Origin: Akkermansia muciniphila
Lineage (GTDB): Bacteria; Verrucomicrobiota; Verrucomicrobiia; Verrucomicrobiales; Akkermansiaceae
NCBI GenBank assembly: GCA_945888515.1
Contig: CAMDAD010000007.1
Span: 1 to 64,000 of the forward strand
Direction of reading: 5' to 3'
DNA length: 64,000 bases
In this document: positions 30,545-39,500 of the stretch, piece after piece
Layout of the letters: each line of letters starts with the position of its first letter
How positions within the stretch are numbered: the first letter of the stretch is position 1
Notes under the pieces: model-generated
What the model was told of the DNA's origin: nothing
Databases searched by the model: none
Seen by the model: the letters and a program-made list of their open reading frames with translations, nothing else
Made by a program: the position numbers and the translations under genes

Positions 30545-31426
30545 ATGGAACTTTGGCAATCAGTCATCCTCGGTTTAGTCGAGGGAATCACGGAATATCT
30601 ACCTGTCAGCTCAACCGGGCATTTGCTCATCACGCAGCGGCTGATGGGCATAGGACTGGCCGATGACAAGGTTGCCTCGGATGCTTTTGCCATCAGCATT
30701 CAGGGTGGTGCCATCGCCGCGGTGATGGGGCTCTACTACAAGCACGTATGGCAGATGTTTCTCGGTCTCCTCGGTAAATCGCCGGATGGTCTTCAATTGC
30801 TGCTCAAGCTCATCGTCGCCTTCTGCCCAGCGGCTCTTGCGGCGCTTACATTGGAAAAATGGATCAAGGGTCATCTTTTCGGTATCCATCCCATCATTTT
30901 CGCATGGTTTGTCGGGGGCGTGATCATTTTGCTGGTCAGCCGCTGGAAACGAAACAATCCTCGCGCGGAAAATAGCAAGTCGCTCGCAGATCTGACGTGG
31001 CGCATGGCTTTGGTGATCGGGCTGCTCCAGTGTGTGGCGATGTGGCCAGGCACCAGCCGCAGCCTCATGACCATCGTCGGCGGGATCCTCGTCGGCCTGC
31101 GTCCCAAGGAAGCCGTGGAATTTTCCTTCCTCCTCGGCGTGATGACTCTCGGTGCCGCTACCGCAAAGGATACTCTGGAATATGGCCCGCTGATGTTGCA
31201 GACCTTCGGCCTCAGCAACTTGCTCGTTGGTTTCCTCGCCTCCACCTTTTCTGCGGCTCTTGCGGTGAAGTGGCTGGTGACTTATTTACAGAAACACGGC
31301 ATGGGAATTTTCGGATGGTATCGCATTGCCGTCGCTATCATCGCGGCCTGCTTGGTGGGTTTCGGCATCCTAACCGAACGCCGACCTGAACCCACAGAAG
31401 CGCCCTCCGTAAGCGAAATCGACTGA
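30545..31426 (+). CDS. uppP: Undecaprenyl-diphosphatase
   Basis: A 293-aa membrane enzyme of the BacA/UppP family that recycles undecaprenyl diphosphate to the monophosphate carrier lipid for peptidoglycan synthesis and gives basal bacitracin resistance. The conserved motifs are present: GLVEGITEYLPVSSTGHL at the N-terminus and the second catalytic region MWPGTSRSLMTIVGG. Several transmembrane segments follow. The track start at 30365 runs antisense to DUF2062; ATG 30545 (MELWQSVILG) is the family start. An M23 peptidase gene follows 58 bp downstream, consistent with cell-wall clustering. Confidence 0.95.
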   Translation: MELWQSVILGLVEGITEYLPVSSTGHLLITQRLMGIGLADDKVASDAFAISIQGGAIAAVMGLYYKHVWQMFLGLLGKSPDGLQLLLKLIVAFCPAALAALTLEKWIKGHLFGIHPIIFAWFVGGVIILLVSRWKRNNPRAENSKSLADLTWRMALVIGLLQCVAMWPGTSRSLMTIVGGILVGLRPKEAVEFSFLLGVMTLGAATAKDTLEYGPLMLQTFGLSNLLVGFLASTFSAALAVKWLVTYLQKHGMGIFGWYRIAVAIIAACLVGFGILTERRPEPTEAPSVSEID

Positions 31427-31484
31427 ATGGACCGCTCCCCATTTTTCTTGCCATCACGGGGCAAATCATGAATATATCGCTCGG

Positions 31485-32147
31485 ATGATGCGACACTCAT
31501 ACGCTCGATGTTGGATGCTTTGCGTGGCAGCGCTGGTTTTCAGTATGTTCGCGAGCCATGCCCAACAACGCACGGTGGCCCTGCCCTTGGCGGATGGTTT
31601 CGACTACCCTGTCGGCAAGCCCGATGGCAAGGGTTATTATGTCGCACGTGGCCTGCGGTTGCGCTCGCCGGTGCATTTTGGCGAGGACTGGAACGGACTG
31701 AGTGGGGGAGATACCGATATGGGTGACCCCATTTACGCAATCGCGGATGGCGTGGTGATGTTTTCCTACGACTGTGCCGCTGGCTGGGGCAATGTGATCC
31801 TCGTCCGCCATGCCTATCGCGACCCGCAAACCGGTCAGGTGCGTTTCTGCGATTCGCAATACGCGCATTTACTCCAACGGTTGGCAAAGGTAGGTGAGTC
31901 GGTAAAAAGAGGTCAACAAATCGGCACCCTTGGGTCGAACCGTGGCATGTATGCCGCCCACTTGCACTTTGAGATCCGTCACAATCTAACCATCGGCATG
32001 CAACGGGATTCCGTACCGCAAACGATGGACAACTGGGCCGATCCGCGTTCGTTCATCACACGATATCGTAAGCTCAATCGCGAATGGCGCAAGCAGGCAA
32101 CGCCTATCGGCACCTATGCGGATTACCACGGCATGAAAGGTCTGTGA
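31485..32147 (+). CDS. Secreted M23 (LytM-type) metallopeptidase
   Basis: A 220-aa exported zinc peptidase likely to cleave peptidoglycan crosslinks. The signal peptide ends near FASHAQ. The LytM domain shows the first zinc motif HFGEDWNG (HxxxD) and the terminal HLHFEIRH motif with catalytic and ligand His residues, with GWGNVILVRHA between them. Tandem ATGs at 31485 and 31488 make the start ambiguous by one codon. Placement next to uppP suits a role in wall metabolism. No SH3 or LysM anchoring domain is present. Confidence 0.85.
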   Translation: MMRHSYARCWMLCVAALVFSMFASHAQQRTVALPLADGFDYPVGKPDGKGYYVARGLRLRSPVHFGEDWNGLSGGDTDMGDPIYAIADGVVMFSYDCAAGWGNVILVRHAYRDPQTGQVRFCDSQYAHLLQRLAKVGESVKRGQQIGTLGSNRGMYAAHLHFEIRHNLTIGMQRDSVPQTMDNWADPRSFITRYRKLNREWRKQATPIGTYADYHGMKGL

Positions 32148-32246
32148 GTTTTTTGCCATCCAAACACTTTCAGCAGTCAATGACATATCGGATCGGAAAA
32201 AAGTGATACGCACCGACACAATACGACAGGCAACCGTCTATGGATC

Positions 32247-32966
32247 ATGACCCACCCCCTCATCTCAGCCGCTGACGAACTGCGCAAAGCCCTGCGTGGC
32301 CTTGCTTTTTCCGTTCCTGTTACCCATACCTATCAACCGCTCGATTACGCGTGGGAAACGCATTGCCAATACCTAGAGCGCTACGGTTCTGGAGAAAAAT
32401 CCGTGCTATTTCTCGGCATGAATCCTGGTCCCTACGGCATGGCACAAACAGGAGCACCCTTCGGGGAAATCCCCGCCGTGCGCGATTGGATGAAAATCTC
32501 GGGACCCGTGGGCACTCCTGCAGACCTGCACCCGAAGCGCCCCATCAGCGGCTTTGCGTGTGCGAAATCGGAAGTCAGCGGCAGACGACTCTGGGGATTC
32601 TTCGCTGAGGAATTCCCCCATGCCCCAGACTTTTTTCAGCATCATTTTGTCGCCAACTACTGCCCACTCGTGTGGATGACCGCGAGCGGTGCCAATGTCA
32701 CACCAGACAAAATTTCCGCAACTGAGATGCGCCCTGTCGAGGATGCCTGCCTCGCCCATCTGCGCAAGGTCATCGCCATTCTTAACCCGCAATGCCTCAT
32801 CGGCGTGGGTGCTTATGCGGAACAACGCCTGCGCCTGGCCGCGCCGGACTTCACGGGCACGATTAGCAAAATCCTCCACCCCTCCCCCGCCTCGCCCGCC
32901 GCTAACCGCGACTGGGCAGGCACGGCGCGCAAACAACTCATCGAGGCGGGCGTGTGGCAGAAATGA
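32247..32966 (+). CDS. SMUG1-like uracil-DNA glycosylase
   Basis: A 239-aa DNA repair enzyme of the UDG superfamily that would excise uracil and related lesions from DNA. The motif 1 sequence FLGMNPGPYGMAQTGAPFGE is the signature of the SMUG1 branch, and the C-terminal HPSPASPAAN supplies the His-containing motif 2 loop. Length fits bacterial SMUG1 homologues. It is a single gene, convergent with the AraC regulator (12 bp between stops). The ATG 32247 start is not backed by a strong Shine-Dalgarno. Confidence 0.88.
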   Translation: MTHPLISAADELRKALRGLAFSVPVTHTYQPLDYAWETHCQYLERYGSGEKSVLFLGMNPGPYGMAQTGAPFGEIPAVRDWMKISGPVGTPADLHPKRPISGFACAKSEVSGRRLWGFFAEEFPHAPDFFQHHFVANYCPLVWMTASGANVTPDKISATEMRPVEDACLAHLRKVIAILNPQCLIGVGAYAEQRLRLAAPDFTGTISKILHPSPASPAANRDWAGTARKQLIEAGVWQK

Positions 32967-32978
32967 AGCGGGAAAATT

Positions 32979-33860
32979 TCACCGATGCTCCGAAGGTCTC
33001 CAGCCCACCCATTTTTTGAAGCGATTGGAAAAAGTAAACGCATTCTCATAGCCGACAGTATGGGCGATCGTTTCGATTTTGTCGGTCGTGGTGCTCAGCA
33101 ATCGTTGCGCCCGCTGCATGCGTAGAAACGTCAGTTGTTGCAATGGGCTACGCCCCAGATGCTGGCGGCAGAGACGCCGCAAATGCTCATGACTCACATG
33201 CGCCAAGCCTGCCATCTGCTCCAGCGTCCAAGACCGAGCGAGATTTTTTTCCACCACTTGCCATAATTGTACAATGCGATCATCGCGATGCTGCGGTTGT
33301 GCAAAACCCATCACATATTGGTGTAGCAAATTCACCCACGCTTTCTGTGCCTGTGGATGGTTGCGATACGCGACCTCGGCGCGCAGGCCTAGGATCGCAT
33401 GCAGAAGAGGCTCAGGTGCGAAAGTTCCCATCACCGGTGTGCTGGAGGAAATGAAAGACGGCGTATCGCGCGACTCCGCGTAGCGCACCCAGCAGAATTT
33501 CCATGGCTGGCGTGGCAGGCATTGGAAGCGATTCATCACAAAAGGCGGCAGCAAACACGCCTGCCCAGCCACCAGCGATTCCCAGCGTCCATCCACCAGC
33601 ACCTGACCACGGCCCTGCATGCAGACCATCATATACGCCCCGTTCGGATTGATGCGACTGACGCAAAACGGATGGCTGGCCTGCATCACGCCCACATGAG
33701 CGATATGGTGCGTTTTCAATAGCCGACACACCGGAGCCTCTTGCAACCAGTCGCGCTGGTCCGCTGTATCGGAGCGCACGACTTGATACGAAGCACTCCC
33801 AAAGATCTGCTCATCATGATCTGAGTGCGTTTCCGCGTGACGCTCTTTCCTTACAGCCAC
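32979..33860 (-). CDS. AraC-family regulator with cupin-like sensor
   Basis: A 293-aa transcription factor. The N-terminal half has a beta-barrel ligand pocket pattern (NPNGAYMMVCMQGRGQVLVDG), and the C-terminal double HTH contains LEQMAGLAHVSHEHLRRLCR and VGYENAFTFSNRFKKWVG. The start is GTG 33860. It is divergent from the PEP-hydrolase-like/UPF0261 pair, and a 33-bp inverted repeat lies between them, so it is the probable regulator of that operon. The inducer is unknown; carbohydrate or aromatic compounds are common for such proteins. Confidence 0.88.
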   Translation of the reverse strand: MAVRKERHAETHSDHDEQIFGSASYQVVRSDTADQRDWLQEAPVCRLLKTHHIAHVGVMQASHPFCVSRINPNGAYMMVCMQGRGQVLVDGRWESLVAGQACLLPPFVMNRFQCLPRQPWKFCWVRYAESRDTPSFISSSTPVMGTFAPEPLLHAILGLRAEVAYRNHPQAQKAWVNLLHQYVMGFAQPQHRDDRIVQLWQVVEKNLARSWTLEQMAGLAHVSHEHLRRLCRQHLGRSPLQQLTFLRMQRAQRLLSTTTDKIETIAHTVGYENAFTFSNRFKKWVGWRPSEHR

Positions 33861-33893
33861 GCCCCGAGACTACCAGCCTGTCGGTCAATCACA

Positions 33894-33926
33894 ATCCAAA
33901 AACCACTGTTTATGTGGATTTTGGAT
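33894..33926. promoter_or_regulatory. Long inverted repeat, probable AraC-family operator
   Basis: Two 13-bp arms, ATCCAAAAACCAC (33894-33906) and GTGGATTTTGGAT (33914-33926), are complementary at 12 of 13 positions and are separated by 7 bp. The element lies 33 bp from the regulator start and 59 bp from the PEP-hydrolase-like start, in the only intergenic space between the divergent genes. Binding by the adjacent AraC-type protein is inferred from position. A role as a transcribed hairpin is less likely, as no T-tract follows. Confidence 0.65.
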
Positions 33927-33985
33927 ATGCACTTGTGGAAATGTCTTATGGTTTCCCCGCGTAATCTGGATATCATACACACACT

Positions 33986-34855
33986 ATGCCTAACCCTTGG
34001 ACTGGAATTGGAAATCCCTACACCCGCACCGAAGTGCTGGACCGACTGCACGACACCCTTCGCAAAGGCGAATCCATCATCGCCGCCGGTGCCGGCACGG
34101 GCATCAGCGCGAAGTTCATTGAAAAAGGCGGCGCGGATTTGATCATCATCTACAACTCTGGACGCTACCGCATGTCGGGCCACGGCTCGACAGCAGGTCT
34201 GATGTCCTATGGCGATGCGAATGCCATCGCGATGGAGATCGGCGAGTTCGAAGTGCTGCCAGTAGTGCAGGAAGTGCCCGTCATCTGCGGCGTCCATGCC
34301 ACTGATCCGCGCCGCCGCATGTGGCACTGGCTTGGCAAGGTCAAGGACATGGGTTTCAGTGGCGTGAACAATTTTCCCACCCACTGTATCGTCGATGGCA
34401 AGTTCCGCCAGATTCTCGAAGAGACAGGCATGAGCGTGAAGAAGGAATTTGAAATGGTCGCACTGGCCCGCCGCATGGATCTATTCAGCATCGTGTATGT
34501 CGATGCGCCCGAAGAAGCCATCGCCATGGCCGAAGCGGGTGCCGATGTGATCATCGCTCACGTGGGAACCACCGTTGGCGGCTCGATTGGCGTGGTCGAT
34601 GCCACCATGTCCCTTCCCGAGGCGGCTAAGCGCACGCAGACTATCATCGACGCCGCATCCACCGTGCGCAAGGACATCATTTTCCTGAGCCACGGAGGCC
34701 CGATCAATACACCAGAAGATGCCGCTTACATCAACGAGCATACCGATGCCGTGGGCTTCGTGGGTGCCTCAAGCCTAGAACGCATGGCGGTGGAAAATTC
34801 CCTAGTCGATCTAACCAAACAATTCAAAGCCATACCCGTCAAACGCAAATTCTAA
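33986..34855 (+). CDS. PEP-hydrolase-family TIM-barrel protein (Tm-1 C-terminal half)
   Basis: A 289-aa TIM-barrel protein of the family annotated as phosphoenolpyruvate hydrolase (PF09370). Typical segments are AAGAGTGISAKFIEKGGADLI, YNSGRYRM, PVICGVHATDP and FLSHGGPINTPED. The biochemical reaction of bacterial members is not well established, so the name should be taken as a family label. It is separated by one base from the UPF0261 gene downstream. In tomato Tm-1 the UPF0261 region and a TIM-barrel region are fused in one polypeptide, so the two proteins probably act together. Confidence 0.85.
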   Translation: MPNPWTGIGNPYTRTEVLDRLHDTLRKGESIIAAGAGTGISAKFIEKGGADLIIIYNSGRYRMSGHGSTAGLMSYGDANAIAMEIGEFEVLPVVQEVPVICGVHATDPRRRMWHWLGKVKDMGFSGVNNFPTHCIVDGKFRQILEETGMSVKKEFEMVALARRMDLFSIVYVDAPEEAIAMAEAGADVIIAHVGTTVGGSIGVVDATMSLPEAAKRTQTIIDAASTVRKDIIFLSHGGPINTPEDAAYINEHTDAVGFVGASSLERMAVENSLVDLTKQFKAIPVKRKF

Positions 34856-34856
34856 C

Positions 34857-36074
34857 ATGTCCACCATTGCAGTCATCGGAACGCTCGATTCCAAAGGCCT
34901 AGAGCATGCATTTGTCGCCAAGGAAATCCGCCAACGCGGCCACGACGCGTTGCTCATCGATCTCGGCACCGGCGGTGATCCTGTGGTCACTCCCGACATC
35001 ACCCGATTCGAAGTCGCCGCTGCCGCCGGACTGGACTTGCAGCCCTTGCTCGATCGACACGACCGCGGCGAATGCGTGGTCGCCATGTCGCAAGCCGCGC
35101 CTGTCTTGTTAGAAAAACTCGCGCGTGAGGAAAAAATCCACGGTGTCATTTCTCTCGGCGGAGGTGGTGGCACCGCACTCGCCACCGCCGCGATGCGCGC
35201 CCTAACGCTCGGCTTCCCCAAGTTAATGGTTTCCACACTTGCCAGTGGAAATACTGCTCACTACCTCGGCACCAAGGACATTGTCATGATGCCTGCCATC
35301 GTCGATGTCTCTGGTCTCAATCGCGTCTCGCGCATGGTCTTCACCCGCGCCGCCGCCGCGATCTGTGCGATGGTCGAAGCACCGCTCGATACAGGTGAAA
35401 GCAAGCCCATCATCGCCGCTAGCATGTTTGGCAATACCACCGAATGCATCGATCACGCGAAACAAGTGTTAGAAGAGGCGGGTTATGAAGTCCTCGTCTT
35501 TCACGCCACCGGCACAGGCGGTAAGGCGATGGAGGATCTCATCGCCAGCGGCATGGTCAGTGGCGTGCTCGATGTCACCACCACCGAGTGGGCAGACGAA
35601 CTCGTGGGCGGCACTCTCAGCGCCGGCCCTTCCCGTCTCGATGCCGCCGCCAAAGCGGGAATCCCCACCGTCATCGCCCCCGGCTGTCTCGATATGGTCA
35701 ATTTCGGCGCGCGCGAAACCGTGCCCGTGAAATTCCATGGCCGGACTTTCTACATCCACAACCCCCAAGTCACCCTCATGCGCACCAATGCGGAGGAATG
35801 CGCGCAGCTAGGCAAAATCCTAGCAGAAAAAGCCAATACCTACACGGCGCCCGTCACCGTAATGATCCCCACCAAAGCCATCAGCATCATCAGTGCCGAA
35901 GGCCAGTCCTTCCACGACGCCGATGCCGACAAAGCCCTCTTTGATGCCATCCACCAACACTGCACCGCCCCCATCATCACTCTAGCAGAAACCATCAACA
36001 GCCCCATTTTCGCCAAAACCGCCGCTCATCAACTGCTCAGAAACATAGCATTGAAGCAAGAGATTATGGGTTAA
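34857..36074 (+). CDS. UPF0261 (Tm-1-like ATP-binding) protein
   Basis: A 405-aa protein of the UPF0261 family, with MSTIAVIGTLDSKGLEHAF at the N-terminus and the glycine-rich SLGGGGGTALATAAM segment. Further family stretches are LMVSTLASGNTAHYLGTKDI and TTTEWADELVGG. In plant Tm-1 this domain binds ATP and viral replicase; the bacterial role is unknown and probably metabolic. It begins one base after the PEP-hydrolase-like gene, so coupled translation is expected. A heptamer repeat array starts 57 bp after its stop. Confidence 0.88.
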   Translation: MSTIAVIGTLDSKGLEHAFVAKEIRQRGHDALLIDLGTGGDPVVTPDITRFEVAAAAGLDLQPLLDRHDRGECVVAMSQAAPVLLEKLAREEKIHGVISLGGGGGTALATAAMRALTLGFPKLMVSTLASGNTAHYLGTKDIVMMPAIVDVSGLNRVSRMVFTRAAAAICAMVEAPLDTGESKPIIAASMFGNTTECIDHAKQVLEEAGYEVLVFHATGTGGKAMEDLIASGMVSGVLDVTTTEWADELVGGTLSAGPSRLDAAAKAGIPTVIAPGCLDMVNFGARETVPVKFHGRTFYIHNPQVTLMRTNAEECAQLGKILAEKANTYTAPVTVMIPTKAISIISAEGQSFHDADADKALFDAIHQHCTAPIITLAETINSPIFAKTAAHQLLRNIALKQEIMG

Positions 36075-36130
36075 TTGTTAGTAGTTAATCGTAATTCCTC
36101 CGAAATCACTCCTTCAAAAAACACTGTTCA

Positions 36131-36228
36131 CTCACCACTCACCACTCACCACTCACCACTCACCACTCACCACTCACCACTCACCACTCACCACTCACCA
36201 CTCACCACTCACCACTCACCACTCACCA
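36131..36228. repeat. CTCACCA heptamer tandem array, 14 perfect copies
   Basis: Fourteen uninterrupted copies of CTCACCA (98 bp) fill the intergenic space between the UPF0261 stop and the Dabb start, ending about 10 bp before ATG 36239. The plus strand is free of G. Read on the minus strand, the unit TGGTGAG includes a TGA. The unit length is not a multiple of three, so copy-number change would shift any translated frame and alter promoter-to-gene spacing. It occupies the position where the Dabb ribosome-binding site should be, and none is visible. Confidence 0.97.
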
Positions 36229-36238
36229 CTTAATCAAA

Positions 36239-36535
36239 ATGATCCGACACTACGGCGTATTCCAATTCAAACCACAAATCACCCCAGAGCAAATCGACGA
36301 ATGCTTTCGCGAGATGATGGGCATGGTCGGGCAAATTCCCGGCTTGCTCTCCATGGAGCACGGCCCCTACCAAAGCTCGGAAGGTCTTAACGATGGCTAC
36401 ACGCACGGTTTCCTCATGACCTTCGATACCGCTCAAAGCCGCGATGCATATCTCCCCCACCCCGAGCACGAACGCGTGCGCCAAATCGTGGCACCGCGTT
36501 TGGAGCGCCTCGTGGTATTTGATTTTGTTTGGTAA
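36239..36535 (+). CDS. Dabb (stress-responsive alpha/beta barrel) protein
   Basis: A 98-aa dimeric ferredoxin-like protein with MIRHYGVFQFKPQITPEQID at the start and the conserved HGFLMTFDTAQSRDAYLPHPEH segment. Dabb proteins form alpha/beta barrels that bind small hydrophobic or phenolic ligands, and some act as cyclases or monooxygenases. It is downstream of the heptamer array and upstream of the giant PVC-type protein (17 bp), so expression of both might be influenced by array length. The substrate is unknown. Confidence 0.85.
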   Translation: MIRHYGVFQFKPQITPEQIDECFREMMGMVGQIPGLLSMEHGPYQSSEGLNDGYTHGFLMTFDTAQSRDAYLPHPEHERVRQIVAPRLERLVVFDFVW

Positions 36536-36552
36536 TTCCTACTTCTTTTTTT

Positions 36553-39500
36553 ATGAAAACGTTTTTCTGTATGGTCCTACTCCTATCTCTGACTAGGGCG
36601 CAAACCCCACTCTTCAACGGCACCTCTCTCGATGGTTGGGAGATTCGCGCAGGGGAGGAAAAATGGTGGCGCGTCCAAGATGGCATGATCACCGGTGGAT
36701 CGCTCACGGAAAAAGTCCCGCACAATACGTTTCTCTCCACGAAAAAAAGCTACCAGAACTTTGACCTGCGTTTTCAAATCAAACTCACCAAAGGCGATGG
36801 CTTCATCAACTCCGGCCTGCAATTGCGCAGCACCCGCGTGCCTAACAACTCGGAAATGTGCGGGTATCAGGTCGATGCCGGGATCGGCTGGTGGGGCAAA
36901 CTTTACGATGAATCGCGCCGCAACAAAGTCATCGGTGAGCCCGTCGATGCCGCCGCGATCAAGGCCACGGCGAAAGACTGGGACTGGAATGACTACCGCA
37001 TCGTCTGCGAGGGCAAGCGCATCCGCAGTTGGATCAACGGCGTTCCCGCGCTCGACTTCACCGAGACCGATCCCAGCATTCCTCTCTCGGGATTGATCGG
37101 CCTCCAAGCGCACGGTGGTGGAAAATTTCTGGTGCAGTTCAAAAACATCTCTCTCACCGAACTGCCCGCCACCGTGGAATTCCAAGGAGCCGCTGAACCC
37201 AAGCCCCTGCCCATCGCCGAGGCGAAGCCGCGCACACCGCAAGAACAACAAGCCGCTTTTCATCTACCGCCGGGATTCGAGATCGAACTCGTCGCTGCCG
37301 AAGACCCCGCCACGCCCGCCGGAAAATTCATTTCCGTTTATTTCGATCAACGCGGCCGCATGTGGACGCAGACCGCGCTGGAGTATCCCGTCGATGCGAA
37401 TGAAAACGCCTCCATCGCCGATGCCCTCTACGCCAGCAAGGCGAAGGACAAAATCCTCATCTACCAGCGTGAGTTCGTCTTTGGCAAACCCCTGCCCGCC
37501 GAGGGTCTGAAACCCGACCACGTGTTCGCTGATGGCCTCGCGATTCCGTTAGGCATCCTGCCTTGGGGCGATGGCTCGAAATGCTACGCGCAGCACGGTC
37601 GCAACATCGTCCTGCTGACCGATACGAACAACGATAGTGTCTCCGACAAAAGCGAAGTGATCCTCGAGGGTTTCGGAGTGCAGGATTCGCACCTGTTTCC
37701 CCATCAATTCACACGAGCTCCTGGTGGTTGGATCTGGATGGCACAGGGCGCTTTCAATTACAGCAATGTCAAACGACCCCAGGACCCGAAGGAAAAAGCC
37801 ATCAAATTTGACCAAACACGCATGGCGCGCTTCCGTCCTGATGGCAGCGAGTTTGAAATCACCTCGAACGGCCCCTGCAACATTTGGGGCTTCGTCATGG
37901 ATCGCAATGGCGAGTCGTTCATTCAGGAGGCGAACGACTTCGGCTACGGCGTTATGCCCTTCCACGAATATGGCAACTACCCTGGTTGCTCGAACGGCCA
38001 GTGGAAAAGCTACGCACCGGAATTCCCCGGCACTTTTGTGAAACAACGCTTCGGAGGTACGGGACTCAGCGGACTTTGCCTCACCGATGCCGCCGATGCT
38101 TTTCCCGCTCCGTATGGCAATCTCATGCTTGTGGCCAATCCCATCACCTCTCGCATCAACACCGTCGTAATGCAGCGCGATCAACCGTCGCCCGAACATT
38201 ATCTCACCGATTGGCAGTTCAACCGAATCGGGGATTTCGTCACCTGCGATGATCCTTGGTTCCGCCCCGTGGCTATGACACTCGGTCCCGATGGATGCGT
38301 TTACATTGTCGATTGGTATAACAAAATCATCAGTCACAACGAAGTGCCGCGCGCTCATCCGGATCGCGATAAATTGCGCGGTCGCATCTGGCGCATCAAA
38401 CATAGCGCACAAAAAATGTTCGAGGTGCCCGACTTCACCAAGCTTGACAATGCCGCATTACAAAAGCTCCTGAAATCTCCCTCCCTCGTGCAAACGCAAA
38501 TCGCCGCACAAACACTCGCCGACCGAAAAGTGACGCCTAGCGATCTAACGGAAGTGCCCGCGCTCATGGCTCACACGCCGACTCTTCAGCAGCTCGAAAA
38601 ATCCGCAGGCGCTTCCAGCATCCACGTCCGCCGCGAAACCGCACGCATTCTCGCAGAAACGGCCACCGTCTCTCCCGCTTTGCTGAAACTTCGCAAAGAC
38701 TCCGATAAAAATGTGCGACGCGAGGCCTTGACCAGCATCGGCTACTGGCTCGGAAAAACAGGCGACAAAAACCCTTTGTTCCAGGCCTTGCTCGACTTCG
38801 AACTCGCATCGCTCCCAGCACCGCAAGGACAAAGCACTCGCAAAGGGATGATTCTCTTGCGTGAAGCCTACGATCGCGAATTCGAGCGCTACGTCGTGCG
38901 TTTGCTGCTCGAACGTCATGCCGCCACGCTCTCTCCCTTTCTCGCTTCCGATGCCGCCGCGAAACTCCCCGTCGAAAGTTTTCTTCTCGCCGCACTCGCC
39001 CTGCCCGCCGCCGATGGCGCGCCCATCATCGCCAAGCGTGTGAGCGAACTGAAGCGCGGTCTCAACGACGAAGAAGTCTTGCGTCTGGTGCAGGCGATCC
39101 AAAATCCCGCGATCCAACAATCTCTGAGCGCCGCCATCGAAAACCCCGCCACGAGCCAAGCCATCATCGATGCCTTGTTGAAAAACAAGAGCCGCATTTC
39201 TCCCGAGCAAATTCAAGCGCTCATCGGCGGCACCATCGATCGCTTGTTTGCAGGAAAGGCGGAAGACGTCACGCGCGCCATCGAACTGAGTGCTGCATTT
39301 GCATTGAAGAATACCGCCGCGCGCTTGCAAAAGATCGCACTGGATTCACCTGAAACCGCCACGCGTATCGCCGCACTCGATGCACTCGCCGCTCAGCAAA
39401 ATGCCAACCCCATTCCACTCACTTCATTGTTGAGCCATGCCGACCCAAGTGTGCGCATCAGCACGCTCAAGGCTCTTGCTTCCTCTCGCCAAGCGGATGC

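Noticed and set aside
36131-36228. Interpretation of the heptamers as a CRISPR array
   Set aside because: There are no spacers between units, and the unit is only 7 bp.
37549-38412. A 287-aa minus-strand ORF opposite the giant protein
   Set aside because: It has no domain features and is opposite a continuous multidomain coding frame.
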